Assembly (NCBI RefSeq): GCF_000165485.1 | Contig: NC_014623.1 | Coordinates: 5,536,893-5,600,892 of the forward strand | DNA from: Stigmatella aurantiaca DW4/3-1 | GTDB lineage: Bacteria; Myxococcota; Myxococcia; Myxococcales; Myxococcaceae | Direction: 5' to 3' | DNA: 64,000 nt | In this document: positions 30,001 through 38,705 of the stretch, piece after piece | Layout of the letters: every line of letters begins with the position of its first letter | Numbering within the stretch: the stretch's first letter is position 1 | Made by a program: the position numbers and the translations under genes | Notes under the pieces: generated by a model | Told to the model about the DNA's origin: nothing | Database searches by the model: none | The model's input: only the letters and a program-made list of their open reading frames with translations

Positions 30001-32485
30001 CGCCCGCGTCCGCTACCTGCGCGCGGGGCTCATCGATCACTGGACGCGGAGTGCGCGCGAGGGGATCGCCGAGTTCACCGAGGCCTACAAGGGCTCGATG
30101 GAGAGCGGTGATTGGATCTACGCCGGGCACTGCGTCATCGTGCGGCTGTGGCGCCGCCTCGCGGTGGGAGACCCACTGAAGGATCTCCTGGCGGAGAACG
30201 AGCGCTTCATCGAGTTCCTCCAGACGAAGCAGGATCCGGATGCCCTGGAGATGTTCCTCGCGGCGCACCGCACGGTGCTGGCACTCACCGGCACCGAGGA
30301 ACCCCTGGACTCGCTGCCCCGGAGCGAGGGGAACACGGCGCAGGCCTACCAGGCGCTGGGCGAGCTGGAGCGGCTCTACCTGCTGAGCACCCCCCAAGAG
30401 GCGCTGGCCAAGGCCGAGCAAGCCGAGCCACTGGTCCCCTTCGTGACCGGCCTGTTCCAGGTGGCCACGTATGCCTTCTACCATGCGCTGAGCGCGGCGG
30501 CGGTCGCCACCGACGCCAGCGAGGAGCGGCGCGAGGAGTTGCTCCAGGTGGTGGATCGGCACCGGGCCTTCCTGGAGAAGTGCGCCCTGCGCAATCCCGA
30601 GAACTTCTCGCCCTACCACCTGCTGGTCAGCGCCGAGAAGGCGAGGGCCAAGGGATTGGATGACGAGGCGCTCGTCACCTTCGAGCGGGCCATCGCCGCG
30701 GCCCGCACCAGTGAGTTCTTGGGCGTGGAGGCGCTGGCCTGCGAGCTGACCTTCCGCTTCCTCACCTCCCGGGAGCGCCGCATCATCGCCTCGGCCTACC
30801 TGCTCGAGTCCCTCTACGCCTACGAGCGCTGGGGCGCCACGGGCAAGACCCGGCTGCTGACCCAGGAGCAATCCACCCTGCTGCTGTCCCACGGCTCCAC
30901 GCTGCGCCACTGGAACCCCAAGTCCCGCACCGGGACGACGACCACCACGGATCGCGGCACCACGACCCAACCGAGCCCCAGCCCCAGCCAGAGCACGCAC
31001 CCGGCCACGCACCCCACTACGCCCACCGGCTCCGAGTCCCTCGTCGAGTCGCTGGACATGGCCTCGGCGATGAAGGCCTCCCAGGCCATCTCCAGCGAGA
31101 TCCTCTTCCCGCAACTCGTCGACAACCTCATCCACGTCATCATGGAGAGCGCCGGCGCCCAGCGGGGCGTGCTGGCCCTCAAACGCGGGGCGGACTACTT
31201 CGTCGAGGCCTCGGGCGAGGTGAGGCGCCGCGACGTGCAGCCGGAACCACCGCACCTGCTCTCCCAGAGCGACGCCCTCTGCCTCCTCATCGTCGAGCAG
31301 GCGCTGCGCACCGGGTCGCCCATCCTTCTGGATGACGCGTCCGCCACGGCCCCCTTCCTGCAGGACGAGTACGTCCTCCGCCATGGGGTGCGCTCGGTGC
31401 TCTGCATGCCCATCCGCCACCGGGGGCAGACGCTTGGGCTGTTCTACCTGGAGAACAACCTGACGCCGGGGGCCTTCAACGCCAGCCGGCTCAAGGTGCT
31501 GGGCATGCTCACGGCCCAGGCCTCCATCTCCATCGAGAACGCGGAGCTGTACCGGCGGCTGGAAGACTACAGCCACACGCTGGAGGAGCGCGTCGCCGAC
31601 CGGACCCAGGAGCTGCACAGCAAGAACGCGGAGCTGCACCGGGCGCTCGAGACGCTCAAGGCCATGCAGACGCAGATCATCACCCAGGAGAAGCTCGCCT
31701 CCCTGGGCTCGCTCACCGCGGGCATTGCCCACGAGCTGAAGAACCCGCTGAACTTCGTGACCAACTTCGCCTTGCTCTCCACGGACCGGGTGCGGGAGTT
31801 GCGCCAGGAGATCAACCCCCTGATCAAATCCACCGCCGCGAAGCAGCGGGAAGAGCTCGACTCGTTGCTGGATGAGCTGGAGGTGAACACCCAGAAGATC
31901 CGCGAGCACGGCCAGCGCGCCAGCGGCATCATCGATGGGATGCTGCAACATGCGCGCAGCAACCGGGGCGAGCGGCGCCGCACCAACGTGAACCAGCTGG
32001 TGGAAGAGGCCGTCCGGCTCGTCCACCACGGCTTGAACGCCAAGAGCTCGCGGCGCAACGTGGTGATCGAAACGTCCTACGACACCACGGTGCCCGAGGT
32101 GGACCTGGTGTCCGACGACATCCGCCGGGTGGTGCTCAACCTGGTGGACAACGCCTGCTACGCGGCGAGCGACAAGCTCCGGCCCTCCGAGGCCATCGAG
32201 GAGCCCCGGGTGAAGGTGTCCACCCGGTGGACGGGCAGCAACGTGGAGATCCGGGTCCGGGACAACGGCCAGGGCATCCCCGTGGCGGCGCGGGACAAGC
32301 TCTTCACGCCCTTCTTCACCACCAAGCCCACCGGGGAAGGCACGGGGCTGGGGCTGTCCATCAGCCACGACATCGTCGTGGTCTCCCTGGGCGGCAAGCT
32401 GGTGGTGGAATCGGAGGAAGGCCAGTACGCGGAGTTCATCGTCGTGCTCCCGAGTGGCCCCCGCGCCAACGCCCCCCGCGCCTGA
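27038..32485 (+). CDS. Giant Ser/Thr kinase-ATPase-GAF-histidine kinase
   Basis: 1815 aa from ATG 27038 (GGGAG 5 nt before). Order: a Hanks-type kinase domain (about 14-285) with HKDIKPQNIIV (Asp129) but DFS instead of DFG; an AAA/NB-ARC-like predictor ATPase with P-loop GSPGIGKSS at 329-337 and Walker B VVFLDDLQWAD; a long helical TPR-like middle region; a Thr/Ser/Pro-rich linker (about 1300-1335); a GAF domain from about 1340 (ISSEILFPQLVDNLIHVIME); a coiled coil; HisKA with His1565 in GIAHELKNPLNFV; and HATPase_c (NLVDNACYAAS, DNGQGIPV, GTGLGLSIS). This architecture is known as multi-sensor signal transduction kinase in myxobacteria and cyanobacteria. It converges on the flavoprotein/ADC cassette with only 16 bp between stops, and no response regulator is adjacent. 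Confidence 0.92.
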   Translation: MASRAGYTFHETIHESTRSMLVRATRLKDECPVILKLPGSDYLDRRRTLEIQREYAIARRVEGEGIIRVFGVEEFTDRAALVLEDFGGRSLHHLLEERGALGVDMFLDYAIRITTALGHIHRHGVIHKDIKPQNIIVNPDTGMLKIADFSISVAIALESVTPDNPTVLTGTLAYMAPEQTGRMNRGVDYRADFYALGATFFELLTHRHVFESETPLELLHAHVAQMPPSPRELVPSIPEPISAIVVKLLSKDPEARYQTAFGLIADLEECRRRLHEWQLVSPFSLGTSDRTHQFRLPQGFYGRASDVAQLKEAHERAVKGGSELLLITGSPGIGKSSLVNELHRVTAANRGLFATGKCDPLQRGVPFDAVHQVLVHLVQQLLTEGGPEVARMRARLEEALGVNTSVLVQAVPEVRTLLGEQPQPIPLPSSESRNRLNRVLVQALQAFTQPERPLVVFLDDLQWADVATLSLIQSLAVEPDSHHLLLICAYRSTEVSASHPLTLALGSLRSAENPLREICVSPLGIEEVVRMVREATSAEPLNALELGQLIHARTGGNPFSVREFLRFLHDQRLLRFDASAGRWDWDLVQIDAREIPNDVADLMAAEIRRLPPETGDLLQFAACLGGVFHFKDLAVVHQTTAAETARRLWSAIEQGLVLPLNKDYLLLDPQGGLTLPPDLELTFRFLHDRVRQAAYLLIPSEARATRHMQIGLRLLEDARAAGMIEERAFSILPHVAHAPEQVSSAALRLELSGLHLKAGRQAKTSGAYRTACTLFRTGIELLPPTAWKDEYEQILALQLELAESSYLASDFEAASAGFATLLEQANSVEQKASVLAMRATLASLNSQHTEAIQIGLEGLRLLGVDVPATPGQAELGAELTAVAEGLQGRRAAQLLELRQMSDPTRELTLNLLASIAASAYMVHQGLFALLALRIVRLSLEHGHSSLSAFGYVIYGVLLSSVIDDPATGHEFGQLAVDLSARFRAPMLHARVRYLRAGLIDHWTRSAREGIAEFTEAYKGSMESGDWIYAGHCVIVRLWRRLAVGDPLKDLLAENERFIEFLQTKQDPDALEMFLAAHRTVLALTGTEEPLDSLPRSEGNTAQAYQALGELERLYLLSTPQEALAKAEQAEPLVPFVTGLFQVATYAFYHALSAAAVATDASEERREELLQVVDRHRAFLEKCALRNPENFSPYHLLVSAEKARAKGLDDEALVTFERAIAAARTSEFLGVEALACELTFRFLTSRERRIIASAYLLESLYAYERWGATGKTRLLTQEQSTLLLSHGSTLRHWNPKSRTGTTTTTDRGTTTQPSPSPSQSTHPATHPTTPTGSESLVESLDMASAMKASQAISSEILFPQLVDNLIHVIMESAGAQRGVLALKRGADYFVEASGEVRRRDVQPEPPHLLSQSDALCLLIVEQALRTGSPILLDDASATAPFLQDEYVLRHGVRSVLCMPIRHRGQTLGLFYLENNLTPGAFNASRLKVLGMLTAQASISIENAELYRRLEDYSHTLEERVADRTQELHSKNAELHRALETLKAMQTQIITQEKLASLGSLTAGIAHELKNPLNFVTNFALLSTDRVRELRQEINPLIKSTAAKQREELDSLLDELEVNTQKIREHGQRASGIIDGMLQHARSNRGERRRTNVNQLVEEAVRLVHHGLNAKSSRRNVVIETSYDTTVPEVDLVSDDIRRVVLNLVDNACYAASDKLRPSEAIEEPRVKVSTRWTGSNVEIRVRDNGQGIPVAARDKLFTPFFTTKPTGEGTGLGLSISHDIVVVSLGGKLVVESEEGQYAEFIVVLPSGPRANAPRA

Positions 32486-32501
32486 ACCGGCCGCCCAGGG
32501 C

Positions 32502-34676
32502 TCAGAAGTCGCTCTCGCCGGAGATGTGCTCCGGGTGGCCGGAGATGGCCTGGGCCGCCTGGAGCCCGGACATCACCGCCGCCTCCACGCACCCGCAGTT
32601 GAGCCCCGTGAGCGTCCAGTCTCCGGCCAGGTACAGCCCGTTGTAATCCGACTCGTGCGAGCCGAGCCGGGCCGCGGTCGAGCCGGGCAACGACAGCACA
32701 TAGCGCTCGGATGGATCGATGTTGGCCCTCCAGAACTGGCTGTCGAAGCGCGCGGCGCCCTCGCGCGAGCTGTTCAGGTCCACGAGCAGCTCCCAGTCCA
32801 AAGCCGTGGGGTTGTAGCCCGTCGCCCGGGGCCACAGCGTCCCCGTCCGCTCCCGGAACCAGCGCAGGGAGATCTCCTTCAGCCGCTCGTGCTCCCGCCG
32901 GGGAAAATCCGTGTCGGAGAAAGGCGGAATCTCGGGCGCGTCGATCAGCGGCGCGGTGAAGTAGGCCAGGTCCTTGACGGTGCCCGGCGGCCACTGCTCG
33001 CGCGGCAGAAGCTGGGTCATGTCCGCGTAGGTGTTCAGCGGCTCGGAGTAGGCGGTGGCCACGGTGGGCTCTTCCCGCCACCCCAGTCCCTCCAGGCTGC
33101 GCGACAGCCAGAGCTGCACGCCCAGCGTCTGGTTCGTCTGGAGCGTCTCCACCATCCGTTGCCAGCGCGGGCTGTGCGCCAGCAGTTCCTGACACAGGTA
33201 GGGAAAGGCGCCCAGGGAGATGCCCATCACCAGCAGATCGTAATCCCGGCCGCGCTCCAGGGTGACGGGCCGCTCCCCCTTCCAGGCATGCGCCCAGGAG
33301 GATTCCAGGTGGATGCCAGAAGCTTCGAGATCCTCGCCATCGACGATCTGCTCATAGCGCGGCCGGTCGGGCCAGCAGGGCAGACCGAGCACGTCCACGA
33401 GGGGCTGGTACCCTGCCGCCGGATCCTTCAGCGCCACCTGCTGGATCATCTCCACCCGGTCCACGTGGCGGGTCAGTGAATTGGCGCGCAGCTGGGTCAC
33501 CTTGTGGAAGAAGCGGAACTCCACCCCGCGCCGCTTCAGCACCTCGTAGAGGGGCGCGAACACCACATCCCCCATGCCCGCGCGCATCTTGTAGAAGATG
33601 GCGCCCTTGTACGTGAGGCCCATGCGCAACAGGAAGCGCGTGGCCACGCCCGCCGCCAGGAACTGCTGGGCGGGGTCTCCCTTCACGTAGGCGAACAGCA
33701 GGGTGTACATCCCCTGAACGATGGGGGCACGGTACAGCGTGAAGTCGCTGGCGCCGTGGCGCAGGAGCCAGGCCCGGAAGTCCTCGCCATCGAGGCCGTT
33801 GAAGCCCGTCTCCAGCACGCCATCCCGCAGGATGCCCCGGGCAATGACGAGCCCCAGCTCCAGCAGCGCCCAGAGCTTGCGCACCTCGCTGTTTTCCCAG
33901 TTCCGAACGATGCGCGACGACAGCCGGCTCCACGCCTCCTCGACGAGCCACAGAAGCGCTTGGAGGTGATTCGCGTCCGGCGCGCCCCGCCCTCGCGGGA
34001 GCCGGGCGGCGAGCTGCTGGGCCAGCTGGAGCGTGCGGCCAATGCCGGGCACTCCCCCCTTGGGGATGAGCGAGAGCCCCAGGGTGCGCATCACCCCCTC
34101 GACCTTGCTGGGCAGCGACTCGGGGGCGGGCGTCGCCGCCGCGAGACCGGCGCCCGGCCCCCCGCGCAGCTGATCCACCAGCAGCTCGAGCCCCTTCTCC
34201 AGGGTATCGGCGAGCGCATGCGGCTCCATGCCTTCCCCCACCCCTGGCTCCTTCGAGTTGGTGGGGAAGTGGAAGTTCCAGTCCACCCAATCGGTGGGCG
34301 TGCGCTCGAACAGCGTGATGAGGGAATGCTTCTTGAACGCCTCGTCCAGGGTGGCCAGCGGCGCCCCCCGGGGACGGCCCAGCTCCCCATAGACTTGCCG
34401 CATCATCCGGAAGGCGTTCTCGTAGTGGCCCATCCAGACGTGGAGCCCGTGCTCCTCGATGCGCTGGGCGAAGTCCTTGTTGCGCCCGCTGGCCCCTTTG
34501 CCGCCCAGCCGCCAGCCCAGGCTGTAAAGGATGACCTCGTACTGGTCCTTCCAACCCGGGTAGTTGGTCAACCCGAACGCCGCCGTCATGGCCCCCACGC
34601 CGCCGCCCAGAATGACGATCCTGCGCTTGCGGCCGGGGCGCCCCGCCTGTCCCGAACTCATCACCCTGTCGTTCAT
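32502..34676 (-). CDS. FAD-dependent oxidoreductase, desaturase/amine-oxidase fold (paralogue B)
   Basis: 724 aa. The N-terminal dinucleotide-binding site is RIVILGGGVGAMTAAFGL (residues 19-36), followed by GWRLGGKGASGR and RIEEHGLHVWMGHYENAF (72-89). The C-terminal FAD-closing motif is LYLAGDWTLTGLNCGCVEAA, as in phytoene/zeta-carotene desaturases. It is about 150-250 aa longer than those enzymes, the extra length being a helical insert in the middle. No signal peptide. The start ATG 34676 overlaps the stop of paralogue A (ATGA), so a second Met at residue 6 is less likely. It is clearly homologous to its upstream neighbour along its whole length. Substrate unknown; a lipid or isoprenoid is a family-based guess. 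Confidence 0.8.
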   Translation of the reverse strand: MNDRVMSSGQAGRPGRKRRIVILGGGVGAMTAAFGLTNYPGWKDQYEVILYSLGWRLGGKGASGRNKDFAQRIEEHGLHVWMGHYENAFRMMRQVYGELGRPRGAPLATLDEAFKKHSLITLFERTPTDWVDWNFHFPTNSKEPGVGEGMEPHALADTLEKGLELLVDQLRGGPGAGLAAATPAPESLPSKVEGVMRTLGLSLIPKGGVPGIGRTLQLAQQLAARLPRGRGAPDANHLQALLWLVEEAWSRLSSRIVRNWENSEVRKLWALLELGLVIARGILRDGVLETGFNGLDGEDFRAWLLRHGASDFTLYRAPIVQGMYTLLFAYVKGDPAQQFLAAGVATRFLLRMGLTYKGAIFYKMRAGMGDVVFAPLYEVLKRRGVEFRFFHKVTQLRANSLTRHVDRVEMIQQVALKDPAAGYQPLVDVLGLPCWPDRPRYEQIVDGEDLEASGIHLESSWAHAWKGERPVTLERGRDYDLLVMGISLGAFPYLCQELLAHSPRWQRMVETLQTNQTLGVQLWLSRSLEGLGWREEPTVATAYSEPLNTYADMTQLLPREQWPPGTVKDLAYFTAPLIDAPEIPPFSDTDFPRREHERLKEISLRWFRERTGTLWPRATGYNPTALDWELLVDLNSSREGAARFDSQFWRANIDPSERYVLSLPGSTAARLGSHESDYNGLYLAGDWTLTGLNCGCVEAAVMSGLQAAQAISGHPEHISGESDF

Positions 34677-36835
34677 CGGTACCAGAACGCCTCTCCGGAG
34701 ATGGGCAGCGGCTGCCCGGTCACGGCGCGGAACGCGAGCATGCCGGAGATGACGGCCCCCTCCGCCGCGCCAATGTAGAAGCCGTTGTCCACCCAGTCTC
34801 CGCAGATGGCCAGGTTGACGAAGCCCGTGCGATCCGGACGGATCCGGGCCTTGGACGTTCCAGGCAACGCCAGCGTGTAGCGCTCGCTCGGATCCACATT
34901 GGCGCGCCAGTACTGCGTCTCGAAGCGCGCCTCCCCCTGCTTTCCATTCGAGGGCACCAGCAGCGTCCAGTCGAACACGCCGGGCGCCTTGGGCTGGGTG
35001 GCGCGCGGCCAGAGCACGCTGATGTCATGGCTGAGAAAGTGAACCGCATCCCTCCGGGCCCGCTCCGTCTCCTGGGCCGGAAAGCCGTGCGCCTCCGGCG
35101 GAGGGGGCCGCGAGGGGCCGGGTTGGGGACCGCAGAAATAGGCCACGGTGCGAGGCGCGTTGGGGAGCGCCCATCCCTCCCGGGGCAGCAGGTTCGTCAT
35201 GTCCGCCCACGTATCGATGGGCTCGATGTACCCGGTGAGCATGGGGCTGCCCACGGTCCAGCCCAGGGAACTCAAGTCCTTCGAGGTCCAGAGCTGGAAG
35301 GACTGCGTCTGGATGGTGGCCACATCCGCCACCATCCGCCGCCACTGGGCGCTCTTTTCGAGGAGGCTCGGACACAGGAAGGGCACCGAGGCCACCGGAA
35401 TGCCAAAGACCACATGGTCAAAGTCCCGCCCCACTTCGAGGACCCGCTCCTCCACGCTCTTCCACGGCGTGTAGAAGGACTCCAGGTTCACGCCCTCCTG
35501 GAGGAGCTGCTCACTCTGGACGATCTGGTCCCACAAGGGCTGGCTGGGCCAGCACGGCAGGTTCTTCACGACGATGAGGGGCTCATACTCCTGCGATGGA
35601 GCCTTCAGATCCACCTGGCGCCCGATGCGGATTTGCCGGATCTGCGGGCGGCCCGTCACATCGTCGGCGATCAACTCCTCCACCCGGTGGAAGAACTCGA
35701 AGCGGACGCCGTTCTTCCGGCAGGCTTCGTAGAGCGGCACGAAGACGACGTCCCCCATGGAGGCGGCGAACTCGTAGGCAATGTGCCCCTGGTAGGTCAG
35801 CCCGATGCGCAGCAGCGCCCGGAGCGCGCTGCCCGCGCCGATGGATTGCCGGTCGGGATCGCCGTCCACCATGGACATGGCCGCGTCGTAGATGGCGCGG
35901 GACAGCGCCGAGCGCAGCGTCAGCTCACTGGCCCCGTGCTTCGCCAGCCACTCGCGGTAGTCGAGCTCCTCGATGGCATTGAACCCCTTGGCGAACACCT
36001 GGTCCGAGAGGATGCCGACGAGGTTGGCCACCAGGAAGTCCAGCCCCACACAGAGCTGGAACAGCAGGAAGTTCGACTCGAGCAACGGGGTGAACCGGGA
36101 CCACAACCAGCGCAGGAAGCTCCGGAGCGTGCGGAGGAACAGGTCATCCGGCACCGCCCGCGCCTCCACATCCACCTCCACCCGAAGCACCAGAAGATGC
36201 GCCTGGGCCTGCTCCAGCAACGCCTGGCCCTCTCGCACGATCTCCCGCACGAACTTGAGCAGGTCGGCCCCCCGCTCCAGGCTCTCCGACAGCACGGTCT
36301 TGAGAACACCGAGCGCCTCGTGGCCGGGCCCTTGCGCCGCCGTGCGCACCAACAGTCCCTGGGTCCTGTCGAAGAGCTCGCGGAGCGTCTGAAACAGGGC
36401 CTCGAGGATCTCCTGGACGGAGTCGATGCTGTCGGACTCGCCCGGGGAGCGGGCGTTGGACGGAAAGGGAATGACCCAGCGATGCCAGGTGCCCTGAACA
36501 AGCTCCTGCAAGGCCATCAGATCCCGGGGCAGAAAGGCCTGCTCGAAGGTGGCCAGCGGCATCGTCGCGGGCCGGTTCATCTCCCGGTAACACTCCCGCA
36601 TCAGCCGGAAGGCGTTCTCGTAGAAGCCCCAGAAGACGTGAAGCCCATGCTCCTCGATGCGCCCGTTCGGCCCCCGGCCACTGGCCCCCTTGCCCCCCAG
36701 CCGCCAGCCCACCTGGTAGACGGTGACTTCGTACTGCTCGCGCAGCTCGGGCGTGCGGGACAGGTAATAGGCCGTGGTGAGGGCCCCCGCCCCGCCTCCG
36801 AGCACCACCACCTTCTTGCGCGGGGCCGCCGTCAT
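34673..36835 (-). CDS. FAD-dependent oxidoreductase, desaturase/amine-oxidase fold (paralogue A)
   Basis: 720 aa from ATG 36835, set by an ATGA overlap with the preceding gene; a long open frame upstream of it is in the ADC gene and has no reason to be translated. FAD site KVVVLGGGAGALTTAYYL (8-25), then GWRLGGKGASGR and RIEEHGLHVFWGFYENAF (59-76). The C-terminal motif is LAICGDWVDNGFYIGAAEGA followed by SGMLAFRAVTG. The N-terminal 80 residues and C-terminal 60 residues align easily with paralogue B; the middle (about 130-330) is helical, rich in Leu/Arg/Glu and more diverged. It may work with paralogue B as a heterodimer or on successive steps. It is coupled on both sides to its neighbours, so expression in fixed stoichiometry is likely. 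Confidence 0.82.
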   Translation of the reverse strand: MTAAPRKKVVVLGGGAGALTTAYYLSRTPELREQYEVTVYQVGWRLGGKGASGRGPNGRIEEHGLHVFWGFYENAFRLMRECYREMNRPATMPLATFEQAFLPRDLMALQELVQGTWHRWVIPFPSNARSPGESDSIDSVQEILEALFQTLRELFDRTQGLLVRTAAQGPGHEALGVLKTVLSESLERGADLLKFVREIVREGQALLEQAQAHLLVLRVEVDVEARAVPDDLFLRTLRSFLRWLWSRFTPLLESNFLLFQLCVGLDFLVANLVGILSDQVFAKGFNAIEELDYREWLAKHGASELTLRSALSRAIYDAAMSMVDGDPDRQSIGAGSALRALLRIGLTYQGHIAYEFAASMGDVVFVPLYEACRKNGVRFEFFHRVEELIADDVTGRPQIRQIRIGRQVDLKAPSQEYEPLIVVKNLPCWPSQPLWDQIVQSEQLLQEGVNLESFYTPWKSVEERVLEVGRDFDHVVFGIPVASVPFLCPSLLEKSAQWRRMVADVATIQTQSFQLWTSKDLSSLGWTVGSPMLTGYIEPIDTWADMTNLLPREGWALPNAPRTVAYFCGPQPGPSRPPPPEAHGFPAQETERARRDAVHFLSHDISVLWPRATQPKAPGVFDWTLLVPSNGKQGEARFETQYWRANVDPSERYTLALPGTSKARIRPDRTGFVNLAICGDWVDNGFYIGAAEGAVISGMLAFRAVTGQPLPISGEAFWYR

Positions 36836-37818
36836 GAACCACTCCAGAGGAGGTGACCTTCGTTGAGCCGGAAATCGAACTGGAGCTGAATGCCCCCCGC
36901 GATGGACAACTGCCCCCGGGGGTTGAGCTCCAACCCGAGATCCTCCGCGAGCGGCTGGCTGGCCAGCGAGTCGATTGTCAGCCGAAAGCGCCTCGGCAGC
37001 AGCCGCAGCCCCCGGAGTTTGAGCTGGTCGGCCTCCGCGCCCACGATGGCCTGGTAACAGGCCCCATCGGACGTGCCGACCCCCCGGAACTGCTTGAGAA
37101 AGACCATGGGAAGGGAGGGCCGGAACAAGAAGTCCAGGACCCGCGAGCCCGCCTCGAAGTTGAAGTCGAGCAGCGTGCCCAGCTCGTCCCGGAGCAGCCC
37201 CACCTGCTGAAGCAAGTTGTCTGCCTGGAAGGCCCCCGCCACATCCTGCGTGAAAGGCTGGCCATCCGCCCGCTCGAGCAGCAGCAACCGCGCCACCTCG
37301 GCGCGCGTGTCCGGACTGAAGGTGCGGTACGCCAGGGTCCGCACCTCGAACGCCCCCGCCTCCTGCCCCGTGCCGGGCATGCGGATGTCGGCGGCCTGCT
37401 TCGGAAAGCCGTAGATCTCCCGCCCCCCCGCCACCGCCCACGGGTTGTCCGTGTAGATGTAGGGAACGAACAACTCCACGCGCTTGCACAGCTCGTCCGC
37501 GCCGTGCCGCCGGTAGTCGCTGGCGGCGATCCAGAACGTCACCTCCCGCTCCGAGGTGTAGCCCCAGTCCTGGAACCCTTCCACCGCCGAGGTCAGCCGC
37601 CCCACGTGCTGGAAGGTCAGCATGACGAAGGGCAGCCGCGGGCGGTAGTGCACCGCGCCGCCCGAGGGCTCATTGAGAAACGTGTCACAGAGCGCCTGAA
37701 GCCGGTCCTGCTTGCCCTTGAGGAAGAAGATGTACTGGGTGACGTCCTGGCACAGGCTCGGCGGCGGGAAGACCTGGAGCGATGGGCTGTCGATGTATTT
37801 CCTGCCCGGCGGGCGCAT
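36832..37818 (-). CDS. Acetoacetate-decarboxylase-fold protein (copy 1)
   Basis: 328 aa from ATG 37818, which overlaps the preceding stop by one base (TGATG) and has GGGAGGGG upstream. The acetoacetate decarboxylase (ADC) signature is present: AVAGGREIYGFPKQAADI, with Lys140 at the position of the Schiff-base lysine (Lys115 of clostridial ADC). The following lysine (Lys116), which lowers the pKa of the first, is Gln here. Upstream blocks FVMLTFQHVGRL and VTFWIAASDYRRHG are consistent with the ADC beta cone. The protein is about 80 aa longer than clostridial ADC (244 aa). It may be a decarboxylase, an aldol/dehydratase-type imine enzyme like MppR, or non-catalytic; I cannot choose. Confidence 0.78.
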   Translation of the reverse strand: MRPPGRKYIDSPSLQVFPPPSLCQDVTQYIFFLKGKQDRLQALCDTFLNEPSGGAVHYRPRLPFVMLTFQHVGRLTSAVEGFQDWGYTSEREVTFWIAASDYRRHGADELCKRVELFVPYIYTDNPWAVAGGREIYGFPKQAADIRMPGTGQEAGAFEVRTLAYRTFSPDTRAEVARLLLLERADGQPFTQDVAGAFQADNLLQQVGLLRDELGTLLDFNFEAGSRVLDFLFRPSLPMVFLKQFRGVGTSDGACYQAIVGAEADQLKLRGLRLLPRRFRLTIDSLASQPLAEDLGLELNPRGQLSIAGGIQLQFDFRLNEGHLLWSGS

Positions 37819-38621
37819 CACCCCTCCCGGCCGTGCCAATTGAGGGGCTTGGGCATCACGAAGCGGACCCGGGGCAGGTACTGCACCACCTGGGGCGTGT
37901 AGCGCATCTGCACGAGCGCGCGGCCCAGCGTGCTCTCGCTGGAGAGCGAGAACTCATCGCCCTCGCCGAAAAGCCGCAGGCGGGACTCCATCTCGAAGTG
38001 CATGACGTTGCGTGTCTGGAAGACTTCCTTGGGGGTCACGAAGCCGACGGAGAGACGCTGGTTCTGCGCGGGCTCCTCGGGGTAGCGCACACGGCCTTGA
38101 ACCAGCCGCTTGCCCTCACAAGCGACGTCGAACTGGCACCAGGGCGTGGAGAAAGCGATGTTCACGGGCTGGGGCGACGGGTGCTTGGCGTGGCCGTGGA
38201 CCTCGCGGCCAAAGTCGATGGGAACCTGCTGATCGAGGATCAACTTGTAACAGAAGGTGGTGACGTCAGGATGCGCCAACGGCTGGAGCAGCTCCAGCGG
38301 CGCGTGGACCGGCACCTCGAGCGGCTTCAGCGACACCATGAAGGTGACGATGAGCTCCTTGTAAGGACCGCAGGTGGTGTCGTGGTAGTTGGCCACCCAG
38401 ATCGATACGGCACACTGGCCATGGCCGATGGACACGGGCTGGTAGCGCTGTCCCGCGAGCAAGCTCCGGACAGGTTCGATGTCCGCCGGCCCATGGAGCA
38501 CCACCATGTCCGCGGAGCGACAGACATAGGGAACCGGGCAGACAGCGCCCGAGGAGAGCTCGTACTCCTCGGTGGAGGGATAGGCGTCGAACAGCGAGGA
38601 CTCGGTCAACGGCATTTGCAT
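37818..38621 (-). CDS. Acetoacetate-decarboxylase-fold protein (copy 2)
   Basis: 267 aa, first gene of the four-gene cassette, ATG 38621 with GAGG about 9 nt upstream. The ADC-type motif is IDFGREVHGHAKHPSPQPV, keeping Lys146 at the Schiff-base position while the adjacent residue is His instead of the second Lys. The family block SIWVANYHDTTCGPYKELIV matches the strand preceding the active site. It ends with a Pro/Arg segment PRVRFVMPKPLNW. It is much more distant from copy 1 than a recent duplication would be. Its upstream neighbour on the same strand is the kinase-cyclase fusion, 84 bp away with a small GC hairpin between. Confidence 0.77.
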   Translation of the reverse strand: MQMPLTESSLFDAYPSTEEYELSSGAVCPVPYVCRSADMVVLHGPADIEPVRSLLAGQRYQPVSIGHGQCAVSIWVANYHDTTCGPYKELIVTFMVSLKPLEVPVHAPLELLQPLAHPDVTTFCYKLILDQQVPIDFGREVHGHAKHPSPQPVNIAFSTPWCQFDVACEGKRLVQGRVRYPEEPAQNQRLSVGFVTPKEVFQTRNVMHFEMESRLRLFGEGDEFSLSSESTLGRALVQMRYTPQVVQYLPRVRFVMPKPLNWHGREG

Positions 38622-38640
38622 GCGAGGGGACCTCTATCGG

Positions 38641-38657
38641 CCGCGCGGCATGCGCGG
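38641..38657. terminator. GC hairpin between the kinase-cyclase gene and the ADC cassette
   Basis: CCGCGC (38641-38646) and GCGCGG (38652-38657) around GGCAT, in the 84-bp gap before the cassette. There is no T-run on the minus strand. It may attenuate transcription coming from the kinase-cyclase gene or stabilise the cassette mRNA 5' end. Confidence 0.3.
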
Positions 38658-38705
38658 GCATTTGCTGGGTGTCACTGCCCCCCACTGGAATGACCTTCGC
38701 GGGCG

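Noticed and set aside
26816-32368. 1850-codon open frame on the minus strand under the giant kinase gene
   Set aside because: The plus strand has five conserved domains in order; the antisense frame has no recognisable motif and is a GC-bias artefact.
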